A stretch of DNA of 64,000 nucleotides from Prunella strophiata. Lineage: Eukaryota; Chordata; Aves; Passeriformes; Prunellidae. How positions within the stretch are numbered: the first letter of the stretch is position 1; each line of letters begins with the position of its first letter. The stretch spans positions 40,162,990 through 40,226,989 of the forward strand of contig JAZBQD010000014.1 of NCBI GenBank assembly GCA_036583965.1. Direction: 5' to 3'. Shown here in pieces: positions 9,701 to 21,190 of this stretch. The translations under genes were made by a program, and so were the position numbers. Under the pieces are notes generated by a model, which saw nothing but the letters and a program-made list of their open reading frames with translations, was not told the origin of the DNA and searched no databases.

Positions 9701-12700
9701 TGGCTTCTCATTTCTTAGAACTTACAGGGGTAAAAGGAGAAAAATAGAAAGAGCATAGAAAAGGTAAATCATGCTCAGGCATTTTTAATACTATCTAAGT
9801 TGCACAAACGTGGTTCCTAATGGGACAAGTATGAATTTCATCCCTCGAAGCTATCTCATATTGCTACTCCCTCAGAGGCTTAAGACTAGTGTTGTCTCAC
9901 ATGTTTCTGAAATGCTTGCTTGAGCATGGTCCTAGCTTCTGACACCAGAGCATGACTGTGTCCTCCCAGGGAGCCTTCCTTTGGACCCTTCTGCCTTGGC
10001 ACACGTGGCAGTCAGCAGATGTTCCCTGCAAACACTCCAGCTTTGTTCATTTGTCTCTGTTGCAGCTGCATCACTCGGGATAGGTGTAAGTGGGAGTGGC
10101 TTGGTACAGTTACCATCATGGCATAAAGTGAACTGACAGGGCTGTGCCCCTCGGGGTGAACTGCTTTGAGCCTGTGGATGTCATCAAATGAAACAGGCTC
10201 AGTTTGACCTTGAAAGGAGGCAGTGCTGCAAAGCACAGGTCATTCCTGTGATGGGATCTGTGTGCCACTTGAGAAAGAAATATGGTTTGTGGGTTTAAGG
10301 ATGGGTTAAGTCAGCTTTGTGAGCTGAATCCCAAATAAGACTTGGAGTGGGGGAGTGCTGTTAATGAGTGCAGAGATAATTTAGGCAGAGCAGGCATAGC
10401 TGCTTTGCTGTGGCATGAGGCTGGAGTAGGTGCTATATCTGTGATGGAGCAGCATTTGCAAGGAAAATAGAGACTCCTGAACTACATCTAACCTGGATCT
10501 TTAAGCACTTCCCCTTGGATTTCTGTTCTGATTGAACTGTAAAATAGAATAGGTCCCATTGGACAGCAGCACCTTCATATTAGCTGTGCCTTTTGTTGTC
10601 CCTAATGATTTTTTTCTTCCTTCCTGTTAAACAGAAAGAGAAAGGTGATTTCTAAGAATTGGTTCCCATTTGGCCAGTCACATTTACTTGGTAGGGTATG
10701 TTTGGGGTGTCCAGGTATAAGACACATATTGTGCAGAGTGGTTTCCTGATCAGAGGTCAGGTGGGGTAGGTCACAGTTTCAAGTGCTCGGGGCGCTAAAC
10801 AGGGAGTGGAGCTGGTGAGAGAACTCCCAGCTTGTGTCGAGCTGCTCTGCCCCCCAAATCCAACTGACACAGGGGGGAAGCTTTGTTGAATGGTAGTTAG
10901 AGAGTCCAGCAAGTAAGAGATGGCTAGCAGGTCCATTGAAGCCTTTTGGATTCTTCACCACTATCTCATTCATCCAGCAGCACATTTGCTGTCTGGTAGA
11001 TGCTGCCAGCTGTACTTGGGGCTATAAGTGCCATGGTTGCTAAGTGGCTGATGCTGCATGAGCTGTTCAGTAGGTGAAGCTCATAAAATGGCTGCAGGCA
11101 GGTGTGATTCCTCCTCCCAATACTGTATGTAAGGCAGGTGTTTGTCTGAAGAGTTTAACATTCTCCACATAAATACTGCACACAGTATTTTGTTTGGGGA
11201 AGCAGTGCTAGGATAAAGCCAGCCAAAGGGATGTCTGTGGTTCTTGGTCACAGCATGGTTTAATTGCTGGAGTCTGAGTGGGGGGAGGACAAAAATAACA
11301 CCACGCTGAGGCAGTCAACATTAGCAAGTGCAGTAGATAGTGCAGGAGGGTATGATGGTCAGTGCATAATTGGGGAATGTCAAAATATGGACCCTGTACA
11401 TAACTTAGCAATCACACTGATTTAAGAAAGAAACTCAAAGAAGAAGAGGTTTTAGGGGGCTGTGGCCAGGAGGCAACTTTCTGGCATGAAGTAGGGTGGC
11501 AAATTGAGAGCTTAGCTTATTGTTTGGGATCTGTATTCAACACGTTGAGGCTTAAAGGGGAGAGAATCTGCTGAGGGAGTCTAGAGCTGCTTGAGGTAGA
11601 GGGGTATGGGCAGCGCTGTGTCTGCAGAGAACCTCTGGCTTGACAGAACTGGAAATCTTGTGTGGCCCAAATGGGGACCTAAATGCACTGTCTCCAAGAC
11701 AAGCAGGAGTTGAAGGGGTCTGCTCCCCCAAGGTCATGTCAGCCTCTCCCTCCTCTGGTGTGGGGAGATCTGTCTGTCCATCACTGTCAGCTGTCATAAT
11801 GCCAGCTTGTTTTCTACTCTGTGAACGATGTCAGACCCTCTGCTCTGCACTTCCCCTCTTATGAAAGCAGGTCTGATGTCCAGGTGGTGACTGTGGCTTA
11901 AAGGTGAATAACCATTTCTTTTTTCCTCTCCCTCTTTCTTCTTTCTAAAGTGCTGCCCTAAGGTGTAATTGATCTTGACTGACTGTTTTGATGCCATTCA
12001 GGTTCTTTTGCAGGCAATAATGACACTGAAACTGTGATTTGAGACAGCCAGCTTTTGCCTGATTTCAGGGAGAAAGGGTGAGGGGGGGAAGAGTAGAAGA
12101 CCATGTGTCATTGCATCTGATGTCCTGCATACCACTGCTCCAGAAATCCTGCGGCAGAATGTCCTTGGACTGGTGTTAGAGGTCAGTGAGATTGTTCCTT
12201 TATAGGCATAGCTCTGTTTCCAAAGTCTTTGCAGTTAATTTCTTCATTTATTTCATCTGCTGGTCCCATATCTAAGTGCCTTTTGTGCTGTCCTGTCTGT
12301 GTATCTGTTCCATTGCATAAAGGTACAGACAAGAGGTGAGTTCTTTCCTCTTCTCTGCTCCCCACTGTGAGCCCTTCTGGATTTCCCTGATTTATTTCTC
12401 TGTCCTTTGTGTCCTGTTATGATAATTTCTGCTTTCCAAACTCCCTGCAAGGAGCAAAAAAGATCCATCTCCATCCAAGTTCTGCAGCAGATCACTTTTT
12501 TTTTCTTTCCTGCCAACATTGATTCATTCAGGCCAAGTATGATTTTTCTATCTTTAGCTATGTGTTAGAGACCTCCTCAGAAACAGATGATGCGTAGTGC
12601 ATGTTTGTAATTCTGTAAAATACCTGTCAGTCATAACAGGCAATCTGTTCTTGGTGGAGTTTTACATTGGAGGTGGGACTGAGGACACATCTCCAGCTCT

Positions 12701-12822
12701 TATAACTTGAGCAGTAGCTCCATTTTGTGCAGTAGTCTTGTGAAGACACAAAATAAATTACCTTGCTGTTCATCAGAGATCCCTGTATTTTCCAGATGTG
12801 GCAGGTCACCATGTGAGCTCAT
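3721..12822. other. Intron 1, proximal part: no gene seen
   Basis: After the CpG island fades, this is ordinary AT-moderate intronic DNA. T/G-rich low-complexity tracts occur near 5078-5122 and a T run at 8128-8143. A small imperfect duplication of 'gagatttaaaga' occurs at 4479-4515. I could not assign any stretch to a known transposon family, exon or RNA gene. Old, highly diverged repeats could be present and missed by eye. Confidence 0.6.
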
Positions 12823-13823
12823 AAGGGGAAGGGGAAGGGGAAGGGGAAGGGGAAGGGGAAGGGGAAGGGGAAGGGGAAGGGGAAGGGGAAGGGGAAGGGG
12901 AAGGGGAAGGGGAAGGGGAAGGGGAAGGGGAAGGGGAAGGGGAAGGGGAAGGGGAAGGGGAAGGGGAAGGGGAAGGGGAAGGGGAAGGGGAAGGGGAAGG
13001 GGAAGGGGAAGGGGAAGGGGAAGGGGAAGGGGAAGGGGAAGGGGAAGGGGAAGGGGAAGGGGAAGGGGAAGGGGAAGGGGAAGGGGAAGGGGAAGGGGAA
13101 GGGGAAGGGGAAGGGGAAGGGGAAGGGGAAGGGGAAGGGGAAGGGGAAGGGGAAGGGGAAGGGGAAGGGGAAGGGGAAGGGGAAGGGGAAGGGGAAGGGG
13201 AAGGGGAAGGGGAAGGGGAAGGGGAAGGGGAAGGGGAAGGGGAAGGGGAAGGGGAAGGGGAAGGGGAAGGGGAAGGGGAAGGGGAAGGGGAAGGGGAAGG
13301 GGAAGGGGAAGGGGAAGGGGAAGGGGAAGGGGAAGGGGAAGGGGAAGGGGAAGGGGAAGGGGAAGGGGAAGGGGAAGGGGAAGGGGAAGGGGAAGGGGAA
13401 GGGGAAGGGGAAGGGGAAGGGGAAGGGGAAGGGGAAGGGGAAGGGGAAGGGGAAGGGGAAGGGGAAGGGGAAGGGGAAGGGGAAGGGGAAGGGGAAGGGG
13501 AAGGGGAAGGGGAAGGGGAAGGGGAAGGGGAAGGGGAAGGGGAAGGGGAAGGGGAAGGGGAAGGGGAAGGGGAAGGGGAAGGGGAAGGGGAAGGGGAAGG
13601 GGAAGGGGAAGGGGAAGGGGAAGGGGAAGGGGAAGGGGAAGGGGAAGGGGAAGGGGAAGGGGAAGGGGAAGGGGAAGGGGAAGGGGAAGGGGAAGGGGAA
13701 GGGGAAGGGGAAGGGGAAGGGGAAGGGGAAGGGGAAGGGGAAGGGGAAGGGGAAGGGGAAGGGGAAGGGGAAGGGGAAGGGGAAGGGGAAGGGGAAGGGG
13801 AAGGGGAAGGGGAAGGGGAAGGG
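12823..13823 (+). repeat. (AAGGGG)n hexanucleotide array, ~167 perfect copies
   Basis: A 1,001-base run of the six-base unit AAGGGG (equally GGGGAA; TTCCCC on the other strand) shows no interruption that I can see. The left junction follows 'gagctcat' and the right junction is 'gggttggac'. It lies in intron 1, about 9.5 kb after the donor, with the G-rich strand being the sense strand, so the pre-mRNA would carry r(GGGGAA)n. Every frame is stop-free: sense frames read Gly-Glu, Gly-Lys and Gly-Arg, antisense frames Phe-Pro, Ser-Pro and Pro-Leu. The long open frames here are by-products of the repeat and not evidence of a gene. G4-run strands can form G-quadruplexes, and pure purine/pyrimidine tracts can form triplexes. 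Confidence 0.99.
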
Positions 13824-16800
13824 TTGGACTTTTTTCTTCTTGATTCGTTATCTCTGCTGCCTGTCTGGGGAGGAGAGGGCAAGAAGCTGTAAACTTAATA
13901 ATAGGCAGCAACCTTTTTCTTTCTGGTTGGGAAGAGCACTCCTTAAATTGATTCAGGCCCAACCTTTGTAAATGAGAGCAGGGTCCTCTTCAGCAGGTTC
14001 AGTGTTGCACTGGATGATCAGTTTCCCTTGGCTCCAGTGGCCACGGGGTGGAGGGCTCAGTGCCTTTTCCTCTGTCCCATTGCATCCCTCCCACTGTTAA
14101 CTCCATGGCTCCAAGTCTGTGCAAGTGCCTTGGCAAATTTGTTCAGCAGTATGTGATGCTTTGCAGAAGCCTGTGCAGTAAAGCTAGGGTCCTTCAATTG
14201 CTGGTTGTGTGTTTTGAAACCTCATTTTGAAGAACGTGCTTTTTCTTCTGAATTTGTATTAAGAATCTTTGTTTCATGAATGAATGCTGAAGTTTGGAAT
14301 TGAAACTTAGATTTATCTCAACTAGTTTTTGTTTTTCTTTGCTGACCTTATTTGTAGAGGTCTCGACTCAGAAAGATCAAATCCTTGAAGACAAGTAGGG
14401 AAAAAAGAAAATTTCTAATTCCCTAAGTTCAAATTTGCAATGTTTTTCTTTTAGAAAGTTTAAAAGTTGTAAAGTGAAACCTGCATTGTATTTGTGGTGC
14501 TATGAGAGGGTGGAGTATGACTTTAGATTTTGGTATTTGGAAATAGAAAATAGTAATCATAAAGCTTGCTCAGTGATTATTGCTGCTTATGTCGTGACAA
14601 AGATCAAAGTTTTATGTATGTTTGGTTTGATATGAGTAACTTACATTTTGAAGAATGTAAATAGAAAATTTTCTCCCCTTCATCTTGCCCTTTGAACAAC
14701 AACAACAAAAAAATTGTTTTTCAGCTATTTTTATGAGTAATTTGAAGATTAGAACTTAGCCATACATGCTCTCAACCATAATGCAGGAACTGATAAGGCA
14801 TTAAAACACTGATCTCTTTAAGCAGATGTACATCAGCATCAGTCTTGGAGGCCAATTCCCTCTCCCCTACCTTGTCACTCATCAATCACATCTCCAGACC
14901 TGCGTTTTCAGTTCATTTTGCTGTTTTTTCTCAATAAACTTTAAGATCAATGTCTCCACAGCCCTTAGAAAATCTAGATGGCAACTTCCTCAGGTTGTGG
15001 CTCCCTCTGGGGTACTTCTCAATGTCATTTTAAGGTCTTTCTATCCCTTTCTGGTAGTGCAAAGCCAGGAATTACAGTCCGGTTAGTTCCTTTGGCAACC
15101 TCTCCAGAGTAATCCCTGAAAATCCTAGGTCTGTGGATGGTAATTCTATTAACTGTTCAGCAAGCTGAATCTGGAAGAATGCAGCTGGTGTGTGGGAATG
15201 TGGGAAGTTCCCCATCTCTGCCTTTAATCCTGCTTTTAGAGGGGAAAAAAGTTACAGGCTAATGTGATTAGCTGTAATTCCATTCTTGCTTGGTTTTAGA
15301 GAAATGTCTGATTCCCGAATCACAAGCTAGTTCTGTGAAGTACTTTTGTAGAGGGGAGAAGGAACTATTTTGGTAACTCAGCTCATCTGTCTTTGAAAAA
15401 GCACTGGAATCAAGAGAAGAAGAAACTCTCACAGCCAGCAGTAAGTTTCTGGTTCTTACTGCACAGCATAATTTAGAAATCTGAAACTAAGAGCATGTAA
15501 CTGGAAACAGAGAGCATAATCCTTTCAGGTGTGTGTGTGTATAAACATGGGCATGGAACAACTCACCACACACTGCCCATGGTTCTTCAGGGCTTTGCAG
15601 CTCAGAGGTTTGTGCTGGGATTGTGTTATCAGCTGATATGTGGCAGCTGCTGCTGGGACTGGCAGCGTGGCTGGTTTAACACAGCCCAGGGTAGAGCTGT
15701 CTCTAATAAAAGCTGTGGCTTCTACCTCAAGTGAATGATCTGGAGGTCTTCTTTCTGCCTTGAGGCACATGGTTTTAGTGCTAAGGGAATGAGAGGGTGG
15801 ACTTCTGTGGGAGTGCTGGTGTGAACTGTTGGAAAAGCTGTTGGGTGCCAGAGGCAGAAGCCCCCAGGACAGGAGTGGAGCACTGTGCTGCAGTCTGTGC
15901 CAGCGTGGGCATGGACAGCACACTGCTCTGGGGACAGAGGGCAGCATCCTCTCGTGTGAAAGGCAAAACACAGCCTGAGCACAATAGTGTCCTCAAAGGT
16001 TCCATGCTCACTGTGGCCATCCTTTGGGGAGAAGGAAGTGTCACCCTCACCAGCTCAGCCTGTTTTCTATTTCCATGGGAGATGAGGGAGAAGGCAGGAA
16101 AATATCTTGTTTGTGACTTGTCTGTTTGTTGGAGAATTCAAAATAAGCGTGCCTAGTCTTGGAGTCAAATACTGCCTGAAGTATAGTGAAGAGCTCTGGC
16201 AAGGATGAGGTCAAATGACTTAATTTACTGCTTTTTTTTGTTCAAGCAGCAAACTTGAGATTCTTCAGTTTAGAGAAATTGTGTGAATTGAGGCTTTTCC
16301 TTGACTTCTGTCAGGTTCCCCCTCCTCGCGGGACCTTTCTTGTCAATGTGGCAGCAGTGACACTGGGACTGAGAGGTCCTGGTGGCAGCTGCCCCCAGAA
16401 TCCCAGGGAAGAGAGGGAGTGTGCAGGCACTGCTGGAAGGGTGCCTGGCCAAGCTGTAACACAGCTGCTTGGTTCTATTCCTAAAGGATTGCAAGGTGGG
16501 AGCAAATTCACAGAAAAGGAGTATTAGTCTCTTCTGTCTCCTGTCTTGAGTTGCCTCAAGTGTTGATCCTGTTACAATAGTTCAAATGCTTGGGAGAGGT
16601 GATGCTGTAACAATAAAATGTTGCAATACTAATCCTATAAATTTATAGGCTCAGGCTGGTGTTTTGAGAAGTTGTTTGGAACTGCCTTGTTTACAAGTAA
16701 AAACTCTCACTTTTTTTGAATGTGATATGATGTACTCTGCCTTTCTTGCACTTACAATCCTGATGGTTTGGTATGTTGTTTAACTGCTGTGCTCTCTCAC

Positions 16801-17750
16801 AGCTTTCTCTAAGGCCAGAAAACCTCTTTAGGCTATCAAATAACTGAGTACCTTTCACCCAACAGCAACAAAAAAATCCTCAAAGCTCCTCCCACTATGA
16901 AATGAAGGGGGAATTTCTGGTCTTTTCCCTTTGAAATTGCTTCATACTCCCTGGAGAACAAGAAACCACTGGAAGAGTAGATGAATTTCATCTTGGAGAA
17001 ATGTAGTGGTCTTTGGCAGGGATAATTTGAAATAGTGTTACACAGGTTTTGAAGATATAGTTACTCCTCTAGTATCGTTTTGGAAAGCAGGTGTATGACC
17101 AAAGTAGGATGTAATAGTGGAAAACGGGTTGCCTCTAGAAACTCTACATTTAAAGCACACTGTGTTCACCCTTAACTATGGACAGAGGTAAAGAGGAGTA
17201 ATGATTGGAAAAAAACAAGTAGGGAACATAGAGGAGTTGAAAGAGTGGAACAAAAATGAAGCCTAAAAAGCCATGAGAGAGCACACTAAAGGCAGGCTAA
17301 ATATTTTTGTGTTGGGAGAGAAGTTTAACAGGAGTAGAAGTGCCTATGACAGAAAATGAAAGGCTGTAAACAGGAATAAAGATAATGCTTCCCTGTGTAA
17401 CTTGGAGTATAGAGGCAGAATTCATTGCATGAGGACATACTGAAGAAGTCTGTTAAAGTTGTAGTTCAGGGTCTCCTGTTTCAGGAAACCCCAAGACCCT
17501 GGATTTAAAGGTATTTAAAGTTAAAGACAGGTATCTTGAAAACCTAAAATCTTCCCCCACTCCTCTTTTTTCTTTGAAATAGAGAACTTTTTCATGTTTG
17601 CTGCATGACAGGTGGCATTAAGGGGGTTGCTCTGCTATGGTTGGGTTCATTCCTGAATTAACCCCTTACTTCTCCCACTCCCACCTGTGCAGCAGAAAGC
17701 AGTACAATTAGTAGGGCACAAACTGAGCTGCTGAGAAAAGTTTTCCAGAG
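13824..17750. other. Intron 1 segment: no gene seen
   Basis: Single-copy-looking intronic DNA follows the hexamer array. Short GC-richer patches near 15530-16160 and 16250-16530 carry overlapping open frames on both strands without recognisable domains, which I take as chance. No transposon family was recognised. Confidence 0.55.
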
Positions 17751-18380
17751 TCGTTTATTGTTGTTGTTGTTTGGAATAATAATCCAGAGTGTTGTGGCTT
17801 AAATCTGGTCAGCAATTAAGCACCAGCAGATGCTCAGTCACTCCCCCACAGTGGGTCTGGGAAGAGAATCATAAGGGTAGACGTCAGAAAACTCATGGGT
17901 TAAGATAAAGACAGTTTAATAGATAAGGCAAAAGCTGCACATGCAAGCAAAGCAAAACAAGGAATTCATTCACCACTTCCCATGGGCAGGCAGGTGCTCA
18001 GCCATCTCCAGGACAGCAGGGCCCTATCACACATAATGGTGACTTGGGAAGACAAATGCCATCACTCCAAATGTCCCTCCCCTCCTTCTTCTTATGCCCA
18101 TCTCTTATTGCCAGCATGATGCCATATGGTATGGAATATCCCTTTGATCAGTTGGAGTCAGCTGTCTTGGCTCTGCTCCCTCCCAATTCCTTGTGCACCC
18201 CCAACCCATTCACTTGTGGGATGGGGTAAGAAAGCAAAAAGGTTGCTTTGATGCTGTGTAAGCCTTACTCTGCCATAATAAAAGTATCTCTATATTTCTG
18301 ACCCTGTTTCCAGCACAGATCCAAAACAGAGCCACACACAAGCTACTGTGAAGAAATTTAACTCTATCCCAGGCAAAACA
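17751..18380 (-). mobile_element. Solo LTR of an avian endogenous retrovirus, antisense to PPM1H
   Basis: Read on the minus strand, the element begins TGTTTTGCCTGGGATAGAGTT, a form of the 'TG...CTGGGATAGAGTTAA' start of a common songbird ERV LTR. It ends near 17751, with AATAAA (as TTTATT at 17754-17759) close to the 3' edge. Internal blocks such as 'cccatgggcaggcaggtgctcagccatctcc' recur in the copy at 47611-48102. The five bases CAGAG occur at both edges (17746-17750 and 18381-18385) and could be a target-site duplication, as in ERVL-like elements. The canonical terminal CA at the 3' end seems mutated. No gag, pol or env sequence adjoins it, so it is a solo LTR. I am not certain of the family name. 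Confidence 0.8.
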
Positions 18381-18670
18381 CAGAGGAAATACCAAAAGGT
18401 AGGAGAGGGCACTTCCATGGAGACTGCAGTAGAAAACTAAAGTGGCAGCACAAACTACCAAAAACTGATAGGTAGAAAAAAAAAAGCTCTTTTAATGGTG
18501 GGCAGTATTTTTTTTTTAATAGTATTCCAGAGTAAAAACTTTTCCCCAGAAAAGAATTGAGAAAGGCTACCTCACCAAGAAAAAAAATAATTACTGCTGG
18601 CTATTGGTATCATGTAACATCTTATTCTTTGTCTTTCAGTTTTTATGTAATATTTTGACTTATATTTCAG

Positions 18671-18721
18671 AAAAAAAAAAAGGCAGGAGAAATATATCCA
18701 GATACCTTTCCCCCCCCCCCC
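18671..18721. repeat. Homopolymer pair: A11 and C12
   Basis: Eleven A at 18671-18681 and twelve C at 18710-18721 flank a short purine-rich stretch. Both are simple slippage-prone tracts with no further function apparent. Confidence 0.9.
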
Positions 18722-19380
18722 TTCTCCTGTTGAGAGTCACAGCTCCTCAGAAGCATCACAGACCTGTGGGGTTCTATACTGCTTTCCCCAGTGCTGCAAG
18801 ATTACTGTTTGAAAAAGACTTCACAAAAGTCAAGTGAACATCCTACTACAGTAAACAGGCCAGCATTGTTACAGGCAGGTTAGAAGGCACCAAAGGTCTG
18901 TGACTAGTGAGTGGATTAGTCATAAAGAATCCTTGAACAAATAGTTCAGTCTGGGGGAACAGCAAGGTGGTGTTGACTTTGAAAATAAGAATGGAATCTG
19001 GAAACTCTTTCTCCTGTGAGGTCCTTAACAAGACCTGGAGGAACTAAGAGAAAGAAGTAGTTATACTCTCAAGGAATTAGAACAGATGGGATTTGTTTTC
19101 TGTGCAGAGGAAGGCACTTGCAGTACAGAAGTGCTTGGTGCTTGCAGTAGTGTGTCACAGTGCAGTGAGGGACCAAATGGAGCTATCACACTTGGAGCTA
19201 TCATAGCATTTTGCCAGAGAGCTTATCTTGAACAAAGTTAAAAGCATGTTTGGAGTTTGTAGAAAGAGATGAGAATTTCCATATATAAGGCACAAAATAA
19301 GCTTGTTTGGGAATGCTCCTGCTCAAACTTCTTCATGAGCTATTATTCTCCTGTGTCTGAAAGAGGGAAAAATGCATATC

Positions 19381-19402
19381 TGCTGATATCTGCATATCAG
19401 CA
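19381..19402. repeat. 9-bp perfect inverted repeat
   Basis: TGCTGATAT (19381-19389), a four-base loop CTGC, then ATATCAGCA (19394-19402). It is short enough to arise by chance, and nothing around it suggests a processed small RNA. Confidence 0.8.
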
Positions 19403-21109
19403 AAGTAAACCTGGTCAACTGTGCAAATTTAGCTAACTAAAATGTATATCTCTGGAGCTCTGGGAGGTAGCGTGATTGGAGGCTTAAAAACAAAGGTGAA
19501 AGGGTTCCAGCTTGTTGTTTTAGGAAAAAACATGAAATCTGAACAATAGCTTGAAGTGTTAGAAATAATATGCTTCCAGGTAGCTGTGTAAGCTGCATGT
19601 ACCCTTGATCAGCTTTGGATGGATTGTAGGAAAGGGCCTCCCTGTTGCCTATGTCTGTTCAACTTATGCTTTGCTGCTCAGAGATGCAGAGCTACAAAAG
19701 CTTTCGTTTTGCAACAGTGATGTTACTTTTTAGGGACAAGGAAGCCTGTGGTAGCATGGCTATGGAGTGGGGGCTAGATCTGTCTGTGGTGGTCTGCAGC
19801 TGATGGGAAGGATTTGCTATAGAGAGCTTTGACTTGTCACAGTCTCTCCATGTGCTGATGTCTTCAGATCTTCTGAAGAAGGAGGTGAAGCGGGTGATGT
19901 GACTGCAAAGCTCACTTCTATCCCTCTTGTCCTCCATATTTCATGGATGCAGTTCCAGTTACAAAAGAGTGAAATATGTCCATGGAATGGCAGAGTACTC
20001 TGACAGTGTAGCTAAAAAAAATGTTTCCACTCAACTAGCTGTGAATAGGAATTTGGTCTAGAAATCTGAACATAGGAATTTGACAACTTGTTGAAGTCTA
20101 GGACCATTACTGGTGTTGCCTCATTGAAAATAGGGGCTTCCTGTGTGAGCAGCTGCCTTAGCTGGTGTTAGCAGCTGAGGAATGTACATCACAGCTGAGT
20201 GTGTAGATTTCATCTGTATGTGTTGGTAATAACCTATTAGATGATGTTTTGAAAAAAGCCATTTTAGACAGGTTTTTAAAGAAAACAAACCCATGACCTT
20301 TATCTGAAACAAAGCCTCTCCTTATTCAGTGTGCCCAGCAGGTTGCCATACTGTGGGTAGCTGTGTTTGCGAAAGTGTTTTGTTTTCTTTTGCTTATTAC
20401 TTTCCTTTGGCCCTTCCCATGAAATTGCTCCTGTGAAGTCTCACGCTGTTCGTTTGTAACAGTTGAATAAAATGGAAAACTTCTAATTATATCTAAGAGT
20501 GCTGCCACTTGACTTGAGTACTATATGAGATAAAAAAAAGCCATATTGCTCTATTTTTCAGCTGGTCTAATGTTGGAGTGTGACAGATATGTTTTGTGAA
20601 TTATGTTGATCATTTTTCCTTTGAATTAGTTGCGTGGCAAATCAACATGAAACAGAAAAGTTCTGTCTAAAGAGAGAGAATATTATTTCCTCAGCCAGTT
20701 TGTAATCTGTGATGTCCAGTGTGGCTGTGGTGTCCATTTGTCCTGTGGAGTGTTAGGGGACAAGGAAGTTGTCATCATGCTTTGATTTCTTAGATCTTGT
20801 CAAACTACTGAGGTTTGACCACAGACCAAGAAATCCTTATCCTCAAAACTAGCAGGCATCTGAAACAGCAAGGTGTTCTATGCAACTCATGTGTTGCACT
20901 TACTTTAAACTCACATTCTTTTTCTGCTTTTAGTTCTTGAGCCTTCAAATAAACATCAGCCTTACCAAAATCTTTGTAAGCAACAAACTACCAATGCACT
21001 AAAACAAAACCAAAACCAACAAAAGAAAAAAAAACCAGCAAAACCCACCAGCACAAGAACAACAACCAAACAAAACAAAAAAGTCTGAAACTGAGCTGTG
21101 CCAGAATAG

Positions 21110-21190
21110 ATTCAGAGAATCATGGAATGGTTTGTGTTGGAAGAGACCTTAAAGATCATCCAGTTCCAGCCCCCTGCCTTGGGCGGAAAC
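21110..21190 (-). mobile_element. CR1 LINE 3' tail fragment, antisense
   Basis: The + strand reads 'agaatcatggaatggtttg', then 'ttggaagagaccttaaag', then 'atcatccagttccagcccc'. This is the reverse complement of a CR1 3' end: terminal ATTCTATGATTCT-like repeat, then the 'aaccattcc...' block. Homology stops near 21190, so only about 80 bases of the 3' end were inserted or retained. An A/C-rich low-complexity strip lies immediately to its left. Confidence 0.85.

Larger units (their letters stand above)
18381..21108. other. Intron 1 segment: no gene seen
   Basis: This interval has low-complexity tracts (A runs near 18480 and 18671, 12 C at 18710-18721) and a 9-bp inverted repeat at 19381-19402. 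The end (about 21000-21085) is an A/C-rich strip of CAAAA/CCAAA-type repeats just before a CR1 tail. No exon or RNA gene was recognised. Confidence 0.55.

Noticed and set aside
12823..13823. Interstitial telomeric repeat
   Set aside because: The unit is GGGGAA, not TTAGGG or any register of it.
12700..13962. Long open frames (358-420 codons) encoding Pro-Leu, Ser-Pro or Arg-Gly repeats
   Set aside because: They are direct consequences of a stop-free hexanucleotide repeat and not gene evidence; discussed only as a possible repeat-translation curiosity.
15525..16156. Overlapping open frames of 86-148 codons on both strands
   Set aside because: Several frames are open at once in a locally GC-richer patch, which points to composition; no protein family recognised.
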